DNA of 50,909 nucleotides, taken from a bacterium HR17. GTDB lineage: Bacteria > Armatimonadota > Fervidibacteria > Fervidibacterales > Fervidibacteraceae. The position numbers and the translations under genes were made by a program. Under the pieces are notes generated by a model that made no database searches, was not told the DNA's origin, and was given only the letters and a program-made list of their open reading frames with translations. The stretch spans positions 1-50,909 of the forward strand of contig BEHT01000026.1 of assembly GCA_002898575.1 (NCBI GenBank), in the 5' to 3' direction. This document shows, piece by piece, positions 8,541-16,968 of the stretch. Within the stretch, counting starts at the first letter, position 1, and each line of letters opens with the position of its first letter.

Positions 8541-10265
8541 TCACGCAGAGCCCCGGGCTTTCCAGGCGCGTTGCTGGGCAGCCGCAGTTTGAACCGTCCC
8601 CTCGCAGAACCAACGCCCATCTGTCGTAATCCGCACCGTGACGACCTCCTCCGCCTCAGGGACATTGACCCGCACCAATCGGTTGTTGTAGACGGCGAAC
8701 ATCGGCTCTTCGTGGGGCACCAGATCCTTGACGGTGCATGTAAAGTGCGCTCCTACCACCGAGGGTAACCCTTCAACCCGGCTGGCGAGCGAAATAGTGA
8801 ACCGCTCAGGCGCAGAGTGCGGGTTGACCAGCAAGACGATGGGGCGCTGCGCTTTTTGCTCCAATATTTCCATCGCCTCTTCTTCCACGACCAGCCAACT
8901 GGCAACCTCTGGGTGCGCGTCCACGACGATGACGCCCTCCTCTTCAGGGGACAAGGTCGCCGCGAACGAACGGATACGGCGGCGCAGTTCAAGGCTCAAG
9001 GTCAGCGCCGTTTTGACGCGCCCTGTCCCGCGACAATGCGGACACTGCTGGGTCATTTGCCGCCACAGACTTTCACCCCGCCGATGGCGGGTGATTTCCA
9101 CCAGACCCAACGGGGTCAAGTCCACGATTTTTGTCGGGTTGCGGTCGCGTTGCAGCGCTTGTTGGAACGCTGCCATCAACTTGTTGCGGTCACGACTGCG
9201 CAAGACATCAATCAGATCCACCAAGATAATCCCGCTCAAGTCCCGCAGGCGCATTTGCCGCGCGACTTCCTCAATCGCTTCCAAGTTCGTCTGAAAAATC
9301 GTTTGTGCCGCCCCTTCGCGCCCCGTAAAGCGTCCCGTGTTGACATCAATGATGGTCGCCGCCTCCGTTTCTTCCACGACAAGGTAGCCGCCGCTGGGCA
9401 AGGGGCTTGCCGGCTCAAAGATGCATCGCAACTGCGGCTCCACATTGAAATGCTCAAAGATAGGCGTACGCCCCTCATAAACCTCAATGCGATCTGCCAA
9501 CTCAGGACGCAGTTCCTTTGCTAACTCCCGCAATTGCGTCGCTTCCGCTTCGCCGTCCACGACGATTTTGTGGGTGTCAGGCGGCGCGATGTCCCATAAC
9601 AAATCGGCAAACACTGACGGACGACTGAACAGCAGCGAAGGGGCAGGGGCTTTGGCAAACTCCCGCAGGATGCGTTGCCAGCGCCGATACAGTTGTTCCA
9701 CTTCTAACGCGATGGCTTCAGGTGTCGCCCGGGCAGCGTGGTAACGCAAAATCAGTCCGCAATCTAACGGGCGCAACTGTTCACCTAACCGGCGCAGTCG
9801 TTCCCGCGTTCGCTCGTCCGACACTTTGACGGAAACGCCCACATGGTCCGAACCTTGACACAGCAAGACACAATAGTGCCCCCGTAGCCCGACCTTGGTC
9901 GTCAACCGCACGCCTTTGCGTGGACCACCGTAGCGGGCAATTTGCACCAGCACCTTATCGCCTTCCCGCAGCGCCTCACGGATGCTACGAAATTGGTCGC
10001 GGTTTATTTGTCCCGAAACACCTAACCCGCCAGGAACGATGTCAGCGACATACAAAAACCCGTTGCGTTCTAAGCCGATATCTACAAAAGCGGCGTCAAT
10101 GCCGGGGACAATCGTGCGGACAACACCCTTGTAGACATTTTCCACGATGCGTGGCTCGCGTTCTATCTCCAAGTCCACGACCTTCCCGTTTTCCACGACG
10201 GCGATGCGCGTCTCCATCGGGTCGCATTCCACGAGCACAAGGACTTGCCGCGCCGGTTGCGCCAT
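8541..10265 (-). CDS. rng: Ribonuclease G/E (Rne/Rng family)
   Basis: 574 aa. An Mg-dependent endoribonuclease for rRNA maturation and mRNA decay. The start ATG at 10265 has AGGAGGT eight bases upstream; the frame stays open further upstream but that reading is not protein-like. Seen: an N-terminal S1-type RNA-binding region (VENVYKGVVRTIVPGIDAAF), the catalytic strand IDVNTGRFTG, a second metal-site segment ILVDLIDV, and the zinc-link CPHCRGTGRV. The C-terminus is a short folded extension rather than the long scaffold of RNase E, so RNase G is the better name. It heads a minus-strand run of about six genes. Confidence 0.93.
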   Translation of the reverse strand: MAQPARQVLVLVECDPMETRIAVVENGKVVDLEIEREPRIVENVYKGVVRTIVPGIDAAFVDIGLERNGFLYVADIVPGGLGVSGQINRDQFRSIREALREGDKVLVQIARYGGPRKGVRLTTKVGLRGHYCVLLCQGSDHVGVSVKVSDERTRERLRRLGEQLRPLDCGLILRYHAARATPEAIALEVEQLYRRWQRILREFAKAPAPSLLFSRPSVFADLLWDIAPPDTHKIVVDGEAEATQLRELAKELRPELADRIEVYEGRTPIFEHFNVEPQLRCIFEPASPLPSGGYLVVEETEAATIIDVNTGRFTGREGAAQTIFQTNLEAIEEVARQMRLRDLSGIILVDLIDVLRSRDRNKLMAAFQQALQRDRNPTKIVDLTPLGLVEITRHRRGESLWRQMTQQCPHCRGTGRVKTALTLSLELRRRIRSFAATLSPEEEGVIVVDAHPEVASWLVVEEEAMEILEQKAQRPIVLLVNPHSAPERFTISLASRVEGLPSVVGAHFTCTVKDLVPHEEPMFAVYNNRLVRVNVPEAEEVVTVRITTDGRWFCEGTVQTAAAQQRAWKARGSA

Positions 10266-10400
10266 CGCCAAGGACCTCCTCTCGGTGCCGTTGAAGTTGC
10301 TATGGATTATGCCATCGTCGGCACGGAACCTGCCACCTGAACGGCGGTCTTCACACGCACTTTGCGGTGCCTGAACTTCGGCGCTACATTTTGCGTGGCG

Positions 10401-10766
10401 ATGCTCATGCGCAATCGGCAAGTCATTGTCGTTTACGACAGCGACTGCGGCTTTTGTCGCTGGTGCGCAGCAATGCTGAAGTCTTGGGATAAAGCGGAGC
10501 GGTTGTGCCTTGTGCCCGCCGCGCAAGCGCTTTCGCTGCAGTTGCACCCGCAGTTAACGCCTGAACGCTGCCAGCAAGCATTGCAAGTCATTTTGCCCGA
10601 TGGGCAATTATTGAGCGGGTGGGACGGCTTAACGGCAGTAGCAATGCGCTTACCATCGCTCAGGTGGTTGGGACAACTGGGGGCGTTGCCGTTGATGCGC
10701 GTCGTGGGGCGTACCTTTTACCGCTTCGTCGCCACCCATCGTTGTCGTCGGCGATGCAAGGTATGA
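10401..10766 (+). CDS. DCC-family thiol-disulfide oxidoreductase-like protein (DUF393)
   Basis: About 121 aa from the ATG at 10401 (10407 is an alternative). The DCC family has a thioredoxin-like fold named after its Asp-Cys-x-x-Cys motif, seen here as YDSDCGFCRWC near the N-terminus. Other typical features are a GWDGLTAVAM segment and a basic C-terminus (HRCRRRCKV). Members are thought to be redox proteins, but no substrate is established. The gene is divergent from rng and runs convergently toward the polysaccharide deacetylase gene, 15 bp away. The ribosome site is weak. Confidence 0.8.
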   Translation: MLMRNRQVIVVYDSDCGFCRWCAAMLKSWDKAERLCLVPAAQALSLQLHPQLTPERCQQALQVILPDGQLLSGWDGLTAVAMRLPSLRWLGQLGALPLMRVVGRTFYRFVATHRCRRRCKV

Positions 10767-10781
10767 GCGTTGTGCAAGCGG

Positions 10782-11555
10782 TCACTGAACACCGAGGGCA
10801 GCACGCCACGCGGCGATGCGTTTTGCGACTTCTACGACGGGCGCGACCCAAATGTCGCGGCGCTTTGTGAGGTAGTCGCAAAGTTCCTGTAAAGCGTAGC
10901 GGGCAATGGGTAAATGCCCCTCGTCAACGCCGTGAAAGGTGAAGATGAGCCATCGCCCCCGCTGAGCGGTCCATTCCACCCAGCCAATCAACTCCGCGCC
11001 CCGCAAGTATTCGGCTTTTAGCGACCACAACGCGTGTAAATCACAAGTCAGCGGATGGTTGTCGGGGCGTTCGCCCCCACCCCGCGCGGCGACGAAGTGT
11101 TTGGCGATGACGGGCACATAACTTTGCCGCGTCAGACCGCTGCCGACAAAATCCTGATAGCACGGGTAAGCGAAACTCCGTTCAGCGACGCCCGTCAACA
11201 AACGCAACCTGCGTTCGGCTTCCAAGACATCGGCTTCAATATCGGCGAGGGTCATCCGTTCAAGGCAAGGGACATCCACGCGGTCGCCGAGAGCGCGGCT
11301 GCACGGGTGCGTCAGCGAGTGGTTGCCGATTTCGTGCCCTTGTTGGGCGACATTTTGCCACTGTGCCCAACGCTGTCGCCAATCGTCGCTTTCAGGCGTC
11401 GTCCCGCGAGGGTTCAGGTAAAAGGTGGCACGCAAATTGCGCTCATTGAGGAGCGGGACGGCGATTTCGTATTGCGACCGCAGCCCATCGTCAAAAGTCA
11501 GGGAGGCGGCACCGACGCACCCTTGCGGGAACGGCGTTTCAACGGACGCTGCCAT
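10782..11555 (-). CDS. Polysaccharide deacetylase (NodB homology domain)
   Basis: 257 aa. Family members (carbohydrate esterase 4) remove N- or O-acetyl groups from chitin, peptidoglycan or other glycans using a metal. Seen: motif 1 SLTFDDGLRSQYE near residues 18-30 with the base and metal Asp pair, and motif 2 HEIGNHSLTHP, whose two His residues complete the Asp-His-His metal site. No signal peptide is evident, so it may act inside the cell or leave by another route. The ATG has AAAGGGGG upstream and lies 13 bp after leuC, so it is probably cotranscribed with it. Substrate unknown. Confidence 0.88.
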   Translation of the reverse strand: MAASVETPFPQGCVGAASLTFDDGLRSQYEIAVPLLNERNLRATFYLNPRGTTPESDDWRQRWAQWQNVAQQGHEIGNHSLTHPCSRALGDRVDVPCLERMTLADIEADVLEAERRLRLLTGVAERSFAYPCYQDFVGSGLTRQSYVPVIAKHFVAARGGGERPDNHPLTCDLHALWSLKAEYLRGAELIGWVEWTAQRGRWLIFTFHGVDEGHLPIARYALQELCDYLTKRRDIWVAPVVEVAKRIAAWRAALGVQ

Positions 11556-11568
11556 CCCGTTGCCCCCT

Positions 11569-12900
11569 TTACGGTGCGACGGGTTGAGCGGCGAAGGCTT
11601 TCAGCGACCACACCTTCAGCGCGCCATCCAGTTCGTCGGGATGGGCGATACGCCCCAACACAGCGGTCGCAGCCGCAACGGCAGGGTTGGCGAGAAAGGC
11701 TTCCGCTTGCGGTGACCCCATGCGTCCGATAAAGTTGCGATTGCTTGTGGACAAGCAGCGTTCGCCTGGCGCCAAGACGCCGAAGTAACCGCCCAAGCAC
11801 GGACCACAAGTCCCTTCAGCAATGATTGCACCTGCATCGGCAAAAATCTCCAACAACCCTTCCCTCATCGCTTGCATGTAGACCCGATGGGTCGCGGGGA
11901 TGACGATGAGCCGCACATTGGGATGAACCTTTCGCCCTTTAAGCAATTGAGCGGCGATGCGCAGGTCTTCCAACTTGGCGTTGGTGCACGAACCGATAAA
12001 CACTTGGTCAACGGTGATGTTCAATGCGACTGCCTCTGAGACAGGATGCACATTGTCAGGCGAGTGCGGAAAGGCGACCAGCGGTTCCAACTCGGAGCAA
12101 TTGATTTCCCAAACGCTGTGGTAGGGGGCATCAGGGTCGCTCTCCACGATGAGCCATTTGTCTTCGGTGTGGGGAGCGTGACGGCGCAAGTAGTCCAGCG
12201 TGATCTCGTCAACGGGCATGAGACCGTTTTTGCCACCTGCCTCAATGACCATGTTGCACATCGTGAACCGTTCGCTCATCGGCAACTCGGCGATGACGGG
12301 ACCCGTGAACTCCATCGCGCGGTAGAGGGCACCTGAGACGGTGATTTTGCCGATGGTCGCCAAAATCAAGTCTTTGCCCATGACCCATTGGGGCAACTTC
12401 CCCGTGTAGACGAACTTCATCGTTTCGGGCACTTTCAGCCAGATTTCGCCCGTCGCCCAGACAGCAGCCATGTCCGTTGACCCGACACCCGTCGCAAAAC
12501 AGCCCAACGCGCCGACGGTGCAAGTGTGCGAATCAGCGCCGACATACAGCATGCCGGGATACGCCAGACCTTGTTCGGGCACAAGGATGTGCTCAATGCC
12601 GCCCCGACCGACTTCAAAAAAGTGCTTGATGCCCATCGCCCGGGCGAAATCGCGCATGATTTTCACTTGGGCAGCGGCTTGGATGTCCTTGCTGGGCGCA
12701 TAGTGGCTGGGAACTAGCACGATTTTCTCCGGGTCAAACACCCGGTCAACGCCGATTTTGCGGAACTCCTTGATGGCGAGCGCAGCGGTCACATCGTTCG
12801 CCATGCACAAGTCCACCTTGCAGTTGACCAGTTCGCCTGGTTTGACTTCCCGCACACCGGCGTGGGCGGCGAGGATTTTTTCGGTCATCGTCATGCCCAT
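11569..12900 (-). CDS. leuC: 3-isopropylmalate dehydratase large subunit (LeuC/HacA-type aconitase family)
   Basis: 443 aa from the ATG at 12900, preceded by GAGGTG; upstream in-frame sequence is not aconitase-like. The enzyme isomerises 2- to 3-isopropylmalate in leucine synthesis, using a 4Fe-4S cluster. Seen: ADSHTCTVGALG, a GSTDMAA segment, and the cluster ligands in FIGSCTNAKLEDLR and GTCGPCLGG. The length fits the shorter, thermophile-type LeuC/homoaconitase group, so homoaconitate is an alternative substrate. The small subunit gene leuD is not adjacent. The next gene downstream is a polysaccharide deacetylase. The 299-bp gap upstream (12901-13199) holds no gene, T-box or leader peptide that I can see. 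Confidence 0.9.
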   Translation of the reverse strand: MGMTMTEKILAAHAGVREVKPGELVNCKVDLCMANDVTAALAIKEFRKIGVDRVFDPEKIVLVPSHYAPSKDIQAAAQVKIMRDFARAMGIKHFFEVGRGGIEHILVPEQGLAYPGMLYVGADSHTCTVGALGCFATGVGSTDMAAVWATGEIWLKVPETMKFVYTGKLPQWVMGKDLILATIGKITVSGALYRAMEFTGPVIAELPMSERFTMCNMVIEAGGKNGLMPVDEITLDYLRRHAPHTEDKWLIVESDPDAPYHSVWEINCSELEPLVAFPHSPDNVHPVSEAVALNITVDQVFIGSCTNAKLEDLRIAAQLLKGRKVHPNVRLIVIPATHRVYMQAMREGLLEIFADAGAIIAEGTCGPCLGGYFGVLAPGERCLSTSNRNFIGRMGSPQAEAFLANPAVAAATAVLGRIAHPDELDGALKVWSLKAFAAQPVAP

Positions 12901-13199
12901 TCGGATAACACCTCGCGTGGCGTGAGCGTGTCGGCAACGGCGTGATCGTAGAGCCTCGTCGCGCTGGCGAACAATTTTAATGCATTCCGAGACGGTCGGG
13001 TAAATAAAGCGCGCTAAAATGGACGGCGTTGATGCCAAATATCCCTTCAGGGTGAAAGGCGCTTGCCCACGCACGGTAGAGTTGGCTGGAGCGCTCACCG
13101 GAGCGAGACAACGACGGATGCGCTGTTGTCCGAAAACTTGCCGTCGGTTGATTGAGTGGTTGCTTGGCAGGATTGTGGCGGTGCGGAGCGTGAGCCACA

Positions 13200-14072
13200 G
13201 TGCGCAGCGTTTTGATCGTCAACCCGAAAGCCAAACGGGGGCGTGCCCTTTCCCTCGCCCGACAAGCGCAAGGGGAATTGCTCCGACACGGTTGGCAATG
13301 CGACTTGCTGCCAAGCGAAAGCGGAGAGCATGTCCGGCATTTGACCCACCAAGCGCTGCAGCGGGGCGTTGACGCCGTCTTCGTTTGTGGCGGTGACGGC
13401 ACCATTCACCACGCCGTCCAAGCCTTAGCCCTTTCACCGACACCGTTAGGCATCATCCCCTGCGGTCGGGGCAACGACTTGGTGCGGGCGCTAGGCATCC
13501 CGTTGGACCCTACAGCTGCCGCCCGCGTCATCGCGGGCGGCAGAACCCACGCGATTGACTTGGGTGTCGTGCGCGGCGAATACTTTTGCGGCATCGTCAC
13601 TTGCGGCTTTGACAGCGCGGTGGCGGATTTCGCCTACCGCCACCGTTCCATCCCCGGCGGTTGGGTCGGCTATTTGGGCGCGGCGTTGGTGCTGTTGGCG
13701 CGCTACCAGTTTCGGCGCGTGCAAGTGGACGGCGACGGTGTAGCCTTTGACGGTAGGGTCCTCTTGGTGGCGACAGCAAATTGCCCCGCTTACGGCGGCG
13801 GTCTATGGATTGCCCCGACCGCTCAACTGGACGATGGCTTGCTGCATGTCTGTATCGTGCGGGAGACGAGTAAGTGGCGTATTTTGCGACTGCTACCGAC
13901 CGTCTTCACCGGCGCGCATATCCATGAGCCTGAAGTCAGTTTGCACGCCGTCCGCAAGGTGCGGTTGCAAAGCGATGAGCCGCTACCGCTATTTGCCGAC
14001 GGGGAACCGGTAGGCGCAACGCCCGCGACCGTCACCGTCGTGCCGTCAGCGCTACGGGTGTTCGTGCCGTGA
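13200..14072 (+). CDS. Diacylglycerol kinase family lipid kinase (YegS/DgkB-like)
   Basis: 290 aa from a GTG. The family phosphorylates diacylglycerol or related lipids with ATP at the inner face of the membrane, recycling lipids or making phosphatidic acid. Seen: the N-terminal VLIVNPKAKRGRA strand-loop, the nucleotide-binding loop VCGGDGTIHHAV near residues 62-73, IIPCGRGNDLVRALGIP, and a C-terminal all-beta region ending in DGEPVGATPATVTVVP. No membrane helices, as expected. It is divergent from leuC and 30 bp upstream of a small zinc-binding-type gene on the same strand. Exact lipid substrate unknown. Confidence 0.9.
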   Translation: MRSVLIVNPKAKRGRALSLARQAQGELLRHGWQCDLLPSESGEHVRHLTHQALQRGVDAVFVCGGDGTIHHAVQALALSPTPLGIIPCGRGNDLVRALGIPLDPTAAARVIAGGRTHAIDLGVVRGEYFCGIVTCGFDSAVADFAYRHRSIPGGWVGYLGAALVLLARYQFRRVQVDGDGVAFDGRVLLVATANCPAYGGGLWIAPTAQLDDGLLHVCIVRETSKWRILRLLPTVFTGAHIHEPEVSLHAVRKVRLQSDEPLPLFADGEPVGATPATVTVVPSALRVFVP

Positions 14073-14102
14073 AGCGAAAGGTCCGAAGGCAGGGGATGGA
14101 CG

Positions 14103-14516
14103 ATGAACCGCTACTGGTTTCGTCAGCCCAAATGCCATTTTTGCGGGGCGCTGATTGATCGCCCCGACGACGGTGTCGTGTGCTGGGAAGAGAGCATTGA
14201 AAGCAGCGGCAAGTGGCGGGCACAAAGTTTCGCCGTCGCCCACCACCGGTGCGTTCCATCGCACCGTCCTTTCCAATGCGACCCGTTGACACAAGTGAAC
14301 CCCGGCTATCTGGCGGGCTTGGCATTGCGGTTTACGCGGCGCATGTATGAAGAGGTGGACACGCCCGCGCTGGTGCGGTTGGTCTGCGAACTCTTTCCTG
14401 ACGCCGCCGGGCGCGCAAGCGTGTGGGCGAATGTTTTTGACTTCATGCGCTGGGACGACGGTTTTCCGCCCGACCTGAGCGAAGCGCGCCCGACGCTGGA
14501 AGGGGCGACAGATTAG
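14103..14516 (+). CDS. Hypothetical protein with Cys/His metal-binding motif
   Basis: 137 aa; family not recognised. It has CHFC at residues 11-14 and an HHRC group near 47-50, a spacing suited to a structural zinc site. A helical region with an FDFMRWDDGFPPD segment follows. No signal peptide or membrane helix. AGGGGATGG precedes the ATG. It follows the lipid kinase gene by 30 bp and is probably cotranscribed. Its last four bases overlap the end of the TadE-like gene on the other strand. Confidence 0.7.
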   Translation: MNRYWFRQPKCHFCGALIDRPDDGVVCWEESIESSGKWRAQSFAVAHHRCVPSHRPFQCDPLTQVNPGYLAGLALRFTRRMYEEVDTPALVRLVCELFPDAAGRASVWANVFDFMRWDDGFPPDLSEARPTLEGATD

Positions 14517-15001
14517 TTGCGGTCGCATTCCATCCGAAAGGTCGCTGACGACCGCAATCGCCGAGGGCTGGATAAAACGCCGGGAATGGGCACAACGGGT
14601 GCATCGTAGGTGACAGTCACCGTCAGTGACCCGCCCCGACGACGGATGCCCGGCGGGACGGCGGTCGCTTGGCAAGAGGTCACGATCACGGGCTCTAACA
14701 AATTACCGCTGGGGTCACGCTCGGTGATGGTAATCGTGATGCTGTTTTGGTTGGGAAAGCCGGCAGTGGCTTGGCAGATGCGGGCGACGATGTGCTCGTT
14801 CAAATTGCCGTCGTTGTCCGGGTCGTAGCAAGTTGCCCCCAACCGAGCGGCATCGCGGACGGCGTTGTTAAGGGTGTGGAGCCACATGAACAACTGACCG
14901 AACACCAGCGTGCCTGTGACCAACAGGATGAGCACGCTGGCTACCAGCGCCAACTCCACGATGGCTTGCCCTGTTCGTGCTGTGCCAAACAGTTTGGACA
15001 T
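14513..15001 (-). CDS. TadE-like pilus/secretion minor protein
   Basis: 162 aa. TadE/TadG-like proteins are pseudopilins of Flp/Tad pili, or loosely related exported proteins. Seen: the short basic N-terminus followed by GQAIVELALV, where the Glu is the typical TadE position, then one long hydrophobic helix. The rest is extracytoplasmic and Thr/Val-rich, with two Cys that could form a disulfide. No other tad genes are in the window. It is the last gene of a MarC-TusA-TadE run (23 bp after TusA). The weak ribosome site suggests translation coupled to upstream genes. Confidence 0.75.
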   Translation of the reverse strand: MSKLFGTARTGQAIVELALVASVLILLVTGTLVFGQLFMWLHTLNNAVRDAARLGATCYDPDNDGNLNEHIVARICQATAGFPNQNSITITITERDPSGNLLEPVIVTSCQATAVPPGIRRRGGSLTVTVTYDAPVVPIPGVLSSPRRLRSSATFRMECDRN

Positions 15002-15024
15002 TACGCTTCAGGACGCGACCGCGC

Positions 15025-15267
15025 TCATTTCGTGCGGCGCACCAACACCCGCTCATAGCCGTCGGCGGGGAAGGCACCGAGGAACTCATGTCCCGCCCGC
15101 TCGCACCACGCTTTGGCGTCGTCTTTTGTGCGCGGCTCTTGCGTCCACAGTTCCACGACGGCACCGATAGGCACTTCTTTAATGGCGCGAACGAGTTCCA
15201 CCAACGGACCGGGGCACTGGGCACCCCGTGCGTCCACAACTTTGTCGGCTTGGACCGATTGTGCCAC
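15025..15267 (-). CDS. TusA/SirA-like sulfurtransferase
   Basis: 80 aa, the usual size. Start GTG at 15267 has AAAGGAGG nine bases upstream; the frame is open further upstream but unlike the family there. TusA-type proteins carry persulfide sulfur on a single Cys for tRNA thiolation, molybdenum cofactor or sulfur metabolism. Relatives accompany selenium metabolism in some bacteria. Seen: VVDARGAQCPGPLVELVRAI, with the active Cys in the CPxP motif. The rest is the expected beta-alpha-beta fold, ending GYERVLVRRTK. It lies between marC-like and tadE-like genes. Confidence 0.9.
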   Translation of the reverse strand: MAQSVQADKVVDARGAQCPGPLVELVRAIKEVPIGAVVELWTQEPRTKDDAKAWCERAGHEFLGAFPADGYERVLVRRTK

Positions 15268-15296
15268 AGTGAGCCACCTCCTTTGTGTGATGGCGG

Positions 15297-15896
15297 TCAC
15301 CGGGGCAAATTGTGCCCTTGTGCCCACAGCGCTGCCAGCCCGGAACGAACAAACTGAACGGCGATGGTGGCAAGAAGCAGCGCCATGATTTGGGCGATGA
15401 GCCCCGACCCCGTTTTGCCCAGCCGTCTGAAGAACCATTCACCCATCATCAAGATGCCCCAAGTTACGAGGAAGGTCAAGACCAGCGCCAGCAAGGTCAG
15501 CGGCAACCCGTAGGTGGCGCTGAGGACCAAAGTCGCCGTCAACGCCCCAGGACCCGCCAGCAACGGGCACGCCAGTGGCACGACGGACACTTCGCCTGTC
15601 CCTTCCACTGTCCAGTGCCCTGCCAAAACGATTCGGACGGCGATGAGGAACAGCAGCAAGCCTCCAGCGACCTGCAAATCCGCAAGGGTCACGCCAAACA
15701 GGACCAGCACACCTGCTCCCCCCAGCGCAAACACTAACAAGATACCGAAAGCGACGAGGGTAGCGACCGTGAACACGCGTCGGCGCTGCATCGCTGAGTG
15801 CTGCTCCGTCGCCGCCATGAACAGCGGCAGGTTGCCAAACGGGTCGGTGATGAGCAGCAAGGACACAAAGGCTTTCGCCAAGTCTGCCCACTCCAT
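15297..15896 (-). CDS. MarC family (UPF0056) integral membrane protein
   Basis: 199 aa with six predicted hydrophobic helices, the standard size for MarC/UPF0056. Despite the name, no role in antibiotic resistance is established; a transporter-like function is assumed. Seen: the first helix with LLLITDPFGNLPLF, the typical DPxGNxP signature, and the later PLACPLLAGPGALTATLVL segment, also typical. It is the first gene of a three-gene minus-strand run with TusA-like (29-bp gap) and TadE-like genes. It is divergent from the aldo/keto reductase gene. Confidence 0.9.
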   Translation of the reverse strand: MEWADLAKAFVSLLLITDPFGNLPLFMAATEQHSAMQRRRVFTVATLVAFGILLVFALGGAGVLVLFGVTLADLQVAGGLLLFLIAVRIVLAGHWTVEGTGEVSVVPLACPLLAGPGALTATLVLSATYGLPLTLLALVLTFLVTWGILMMGEWFFRRLGKTGSGLIAQIMALLLATIAVQFVRSGLAALWAQGHNLPR

Positions 15897-15978
15897 CGTC
15901 CCATCCCCTCGCTAGACAATGGCAAAATAGGTGGTGACTACGGTTTTACCATTTTGCGCTGCTGCGAGGCGAGCGACT

Positions 15979-16968
15979 ATGCGTTACATCCGCGTCGGGA
16001 CGACAGGCGTGCAAGTGTCGCGGTTGTGTTTTGGGACACTGCCGCTGGGACCGTTGCTCCGACGCATGCCGCTAATGCAGGGCGCTGAGTTGCTAGCTTA
16101 CGCCTTTGAGCGAGGCGTTACGACCTTTGACACCGCCAAAGGCTTCCGCACCCGCGACTATTTGGCGGTGGCGTTCGGTGACAAACCGGACGTCGTCATC
16201 GTAGATAAATCGTCGGCTCGCTCTTACGAGGAGATGGAACGGGATATCGCTGACAGTTTGGTGGACTTAAACCGCGACGAAGCGGACATCTTTCTGCTTT
16301 ACGATGTCCGCTCCCGCGATGACTTTGCGACCCGACGGGGGGCATGGGAATACTTGGCGGAAGCGAAAGCGATGGGCTTGGTCAAAGCCATTGGGTTGTC
16401 CACCCACACTGTTGAAGGGGCACTGCTGGCGGCAGAGTTACCTGAAGTGGATTTCGTGCAGGTGCCTTTCAACTTACTGGGAGCCGGCATTTTGGATGGC
16501 GATTTGGCGGCGATGGAAGCCGCTTTGCACCGCCTCAAAGCCGCCGACAAAACCGTCTGTGCTATCAAGCCGTTGGCAGGGGGGATGCTTTCCCGCAGCC
16601 AGTGGCAGGAAGCGTTGACATTTGTGTTTTCGCACCCGTGCGTGGATTGCGTTTGCGTTGGGCTACTCACCCACGACGAAGTGGACGCCGGTTGCGCTTT
16701 CGCCGACCACCAACCCGTAGCGCCAGAGGTTGCGGGAGCGGTGACCGCGATGCCTCGCCGCCTCTTCATCCTTGACTGGTGCACCGGATGCGAAGCCTGC
16801 ATCCCCGTTTGCCCGACACAAGCCCTCTACATGCACGAAGGCGTGGCGAAAGTGGTCCACGAGCGCTGCGATTGGTGCGGCAAGTGTGGTCCTGTGTGCC
16901 CTGAAAGCGCCATCTTCCTCATCGCCAACCCACCTGCTCCGTCCGATGAAGAACCCAATGGCGAGTGA
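15979..16968 (+). CDS. Aldo/keto reductase-fold protein with C-terminal 2x[4Fe-4S] domain
   Basis: 329 aa from the ATG at 15979 (an in-frame start at 15931 is less likely). An N-terminal AKR TIM barrel of about 260 residues is followed by a ferredoxin domain. Its two cluster motifs are CTGCEACIPVCP and CDWCGKCGPVCP. In the barrel, FDTAKGF keeps the catalytic Asp but has Phe where AKRs have Tyr. The Lys survives in VDKSSA, and LLYDVR has Tyr where the tetrad His is expected. The classic NADPH reductase mechanism may therefore be lost, and the iron-sulfur domain suggests electron transfer. It overlaps the next gene by GTGA. Confidence 0.88.
   Translation: MRYIRVGTTGVQVSRLCFGTLPLGPLLRRMPLMQGAELLAYAFERGVTTFDTAKGFRTRDYLAVAFGDKPDVVIVDKSSARSYEEMERDIADSLVDLNRDEADIFLLYDVRSRDDFATRRGAWEYLAEAKAMGLVKAIGLSTHTVEGALLAAELPEVDFVQVPFNLLGAGILDGDLAAMEAALHRLKAADKTVCAIKPLAGGMLSRSQWQEALTFVFSHPCVDCVCVGLLTHDEVDAGCAFADHQPVAPEVAGAVTAMPRRLFILDWCTGCEACIPVCPTQALYMHEGVAKVVHERCDWCGKCGPVCPESAIFLIANPPAPSDEEPNGE

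Noticed and set aside
12901-13199. T-box or leucine leader upstream of leuC
   Set aside because: No T-box sequence, no run of Leu codons in a short leader frame, and no terminator-antiterminator pair could be seen.
15979-16968. Selenium link through the nearby TusA-like gene
   Set aside because: The TusA-like gene (15025-15267) is about 26 kb from the selenoprotein gene and sits with marC and tadE-like genes; nothing ties it to selenium here.
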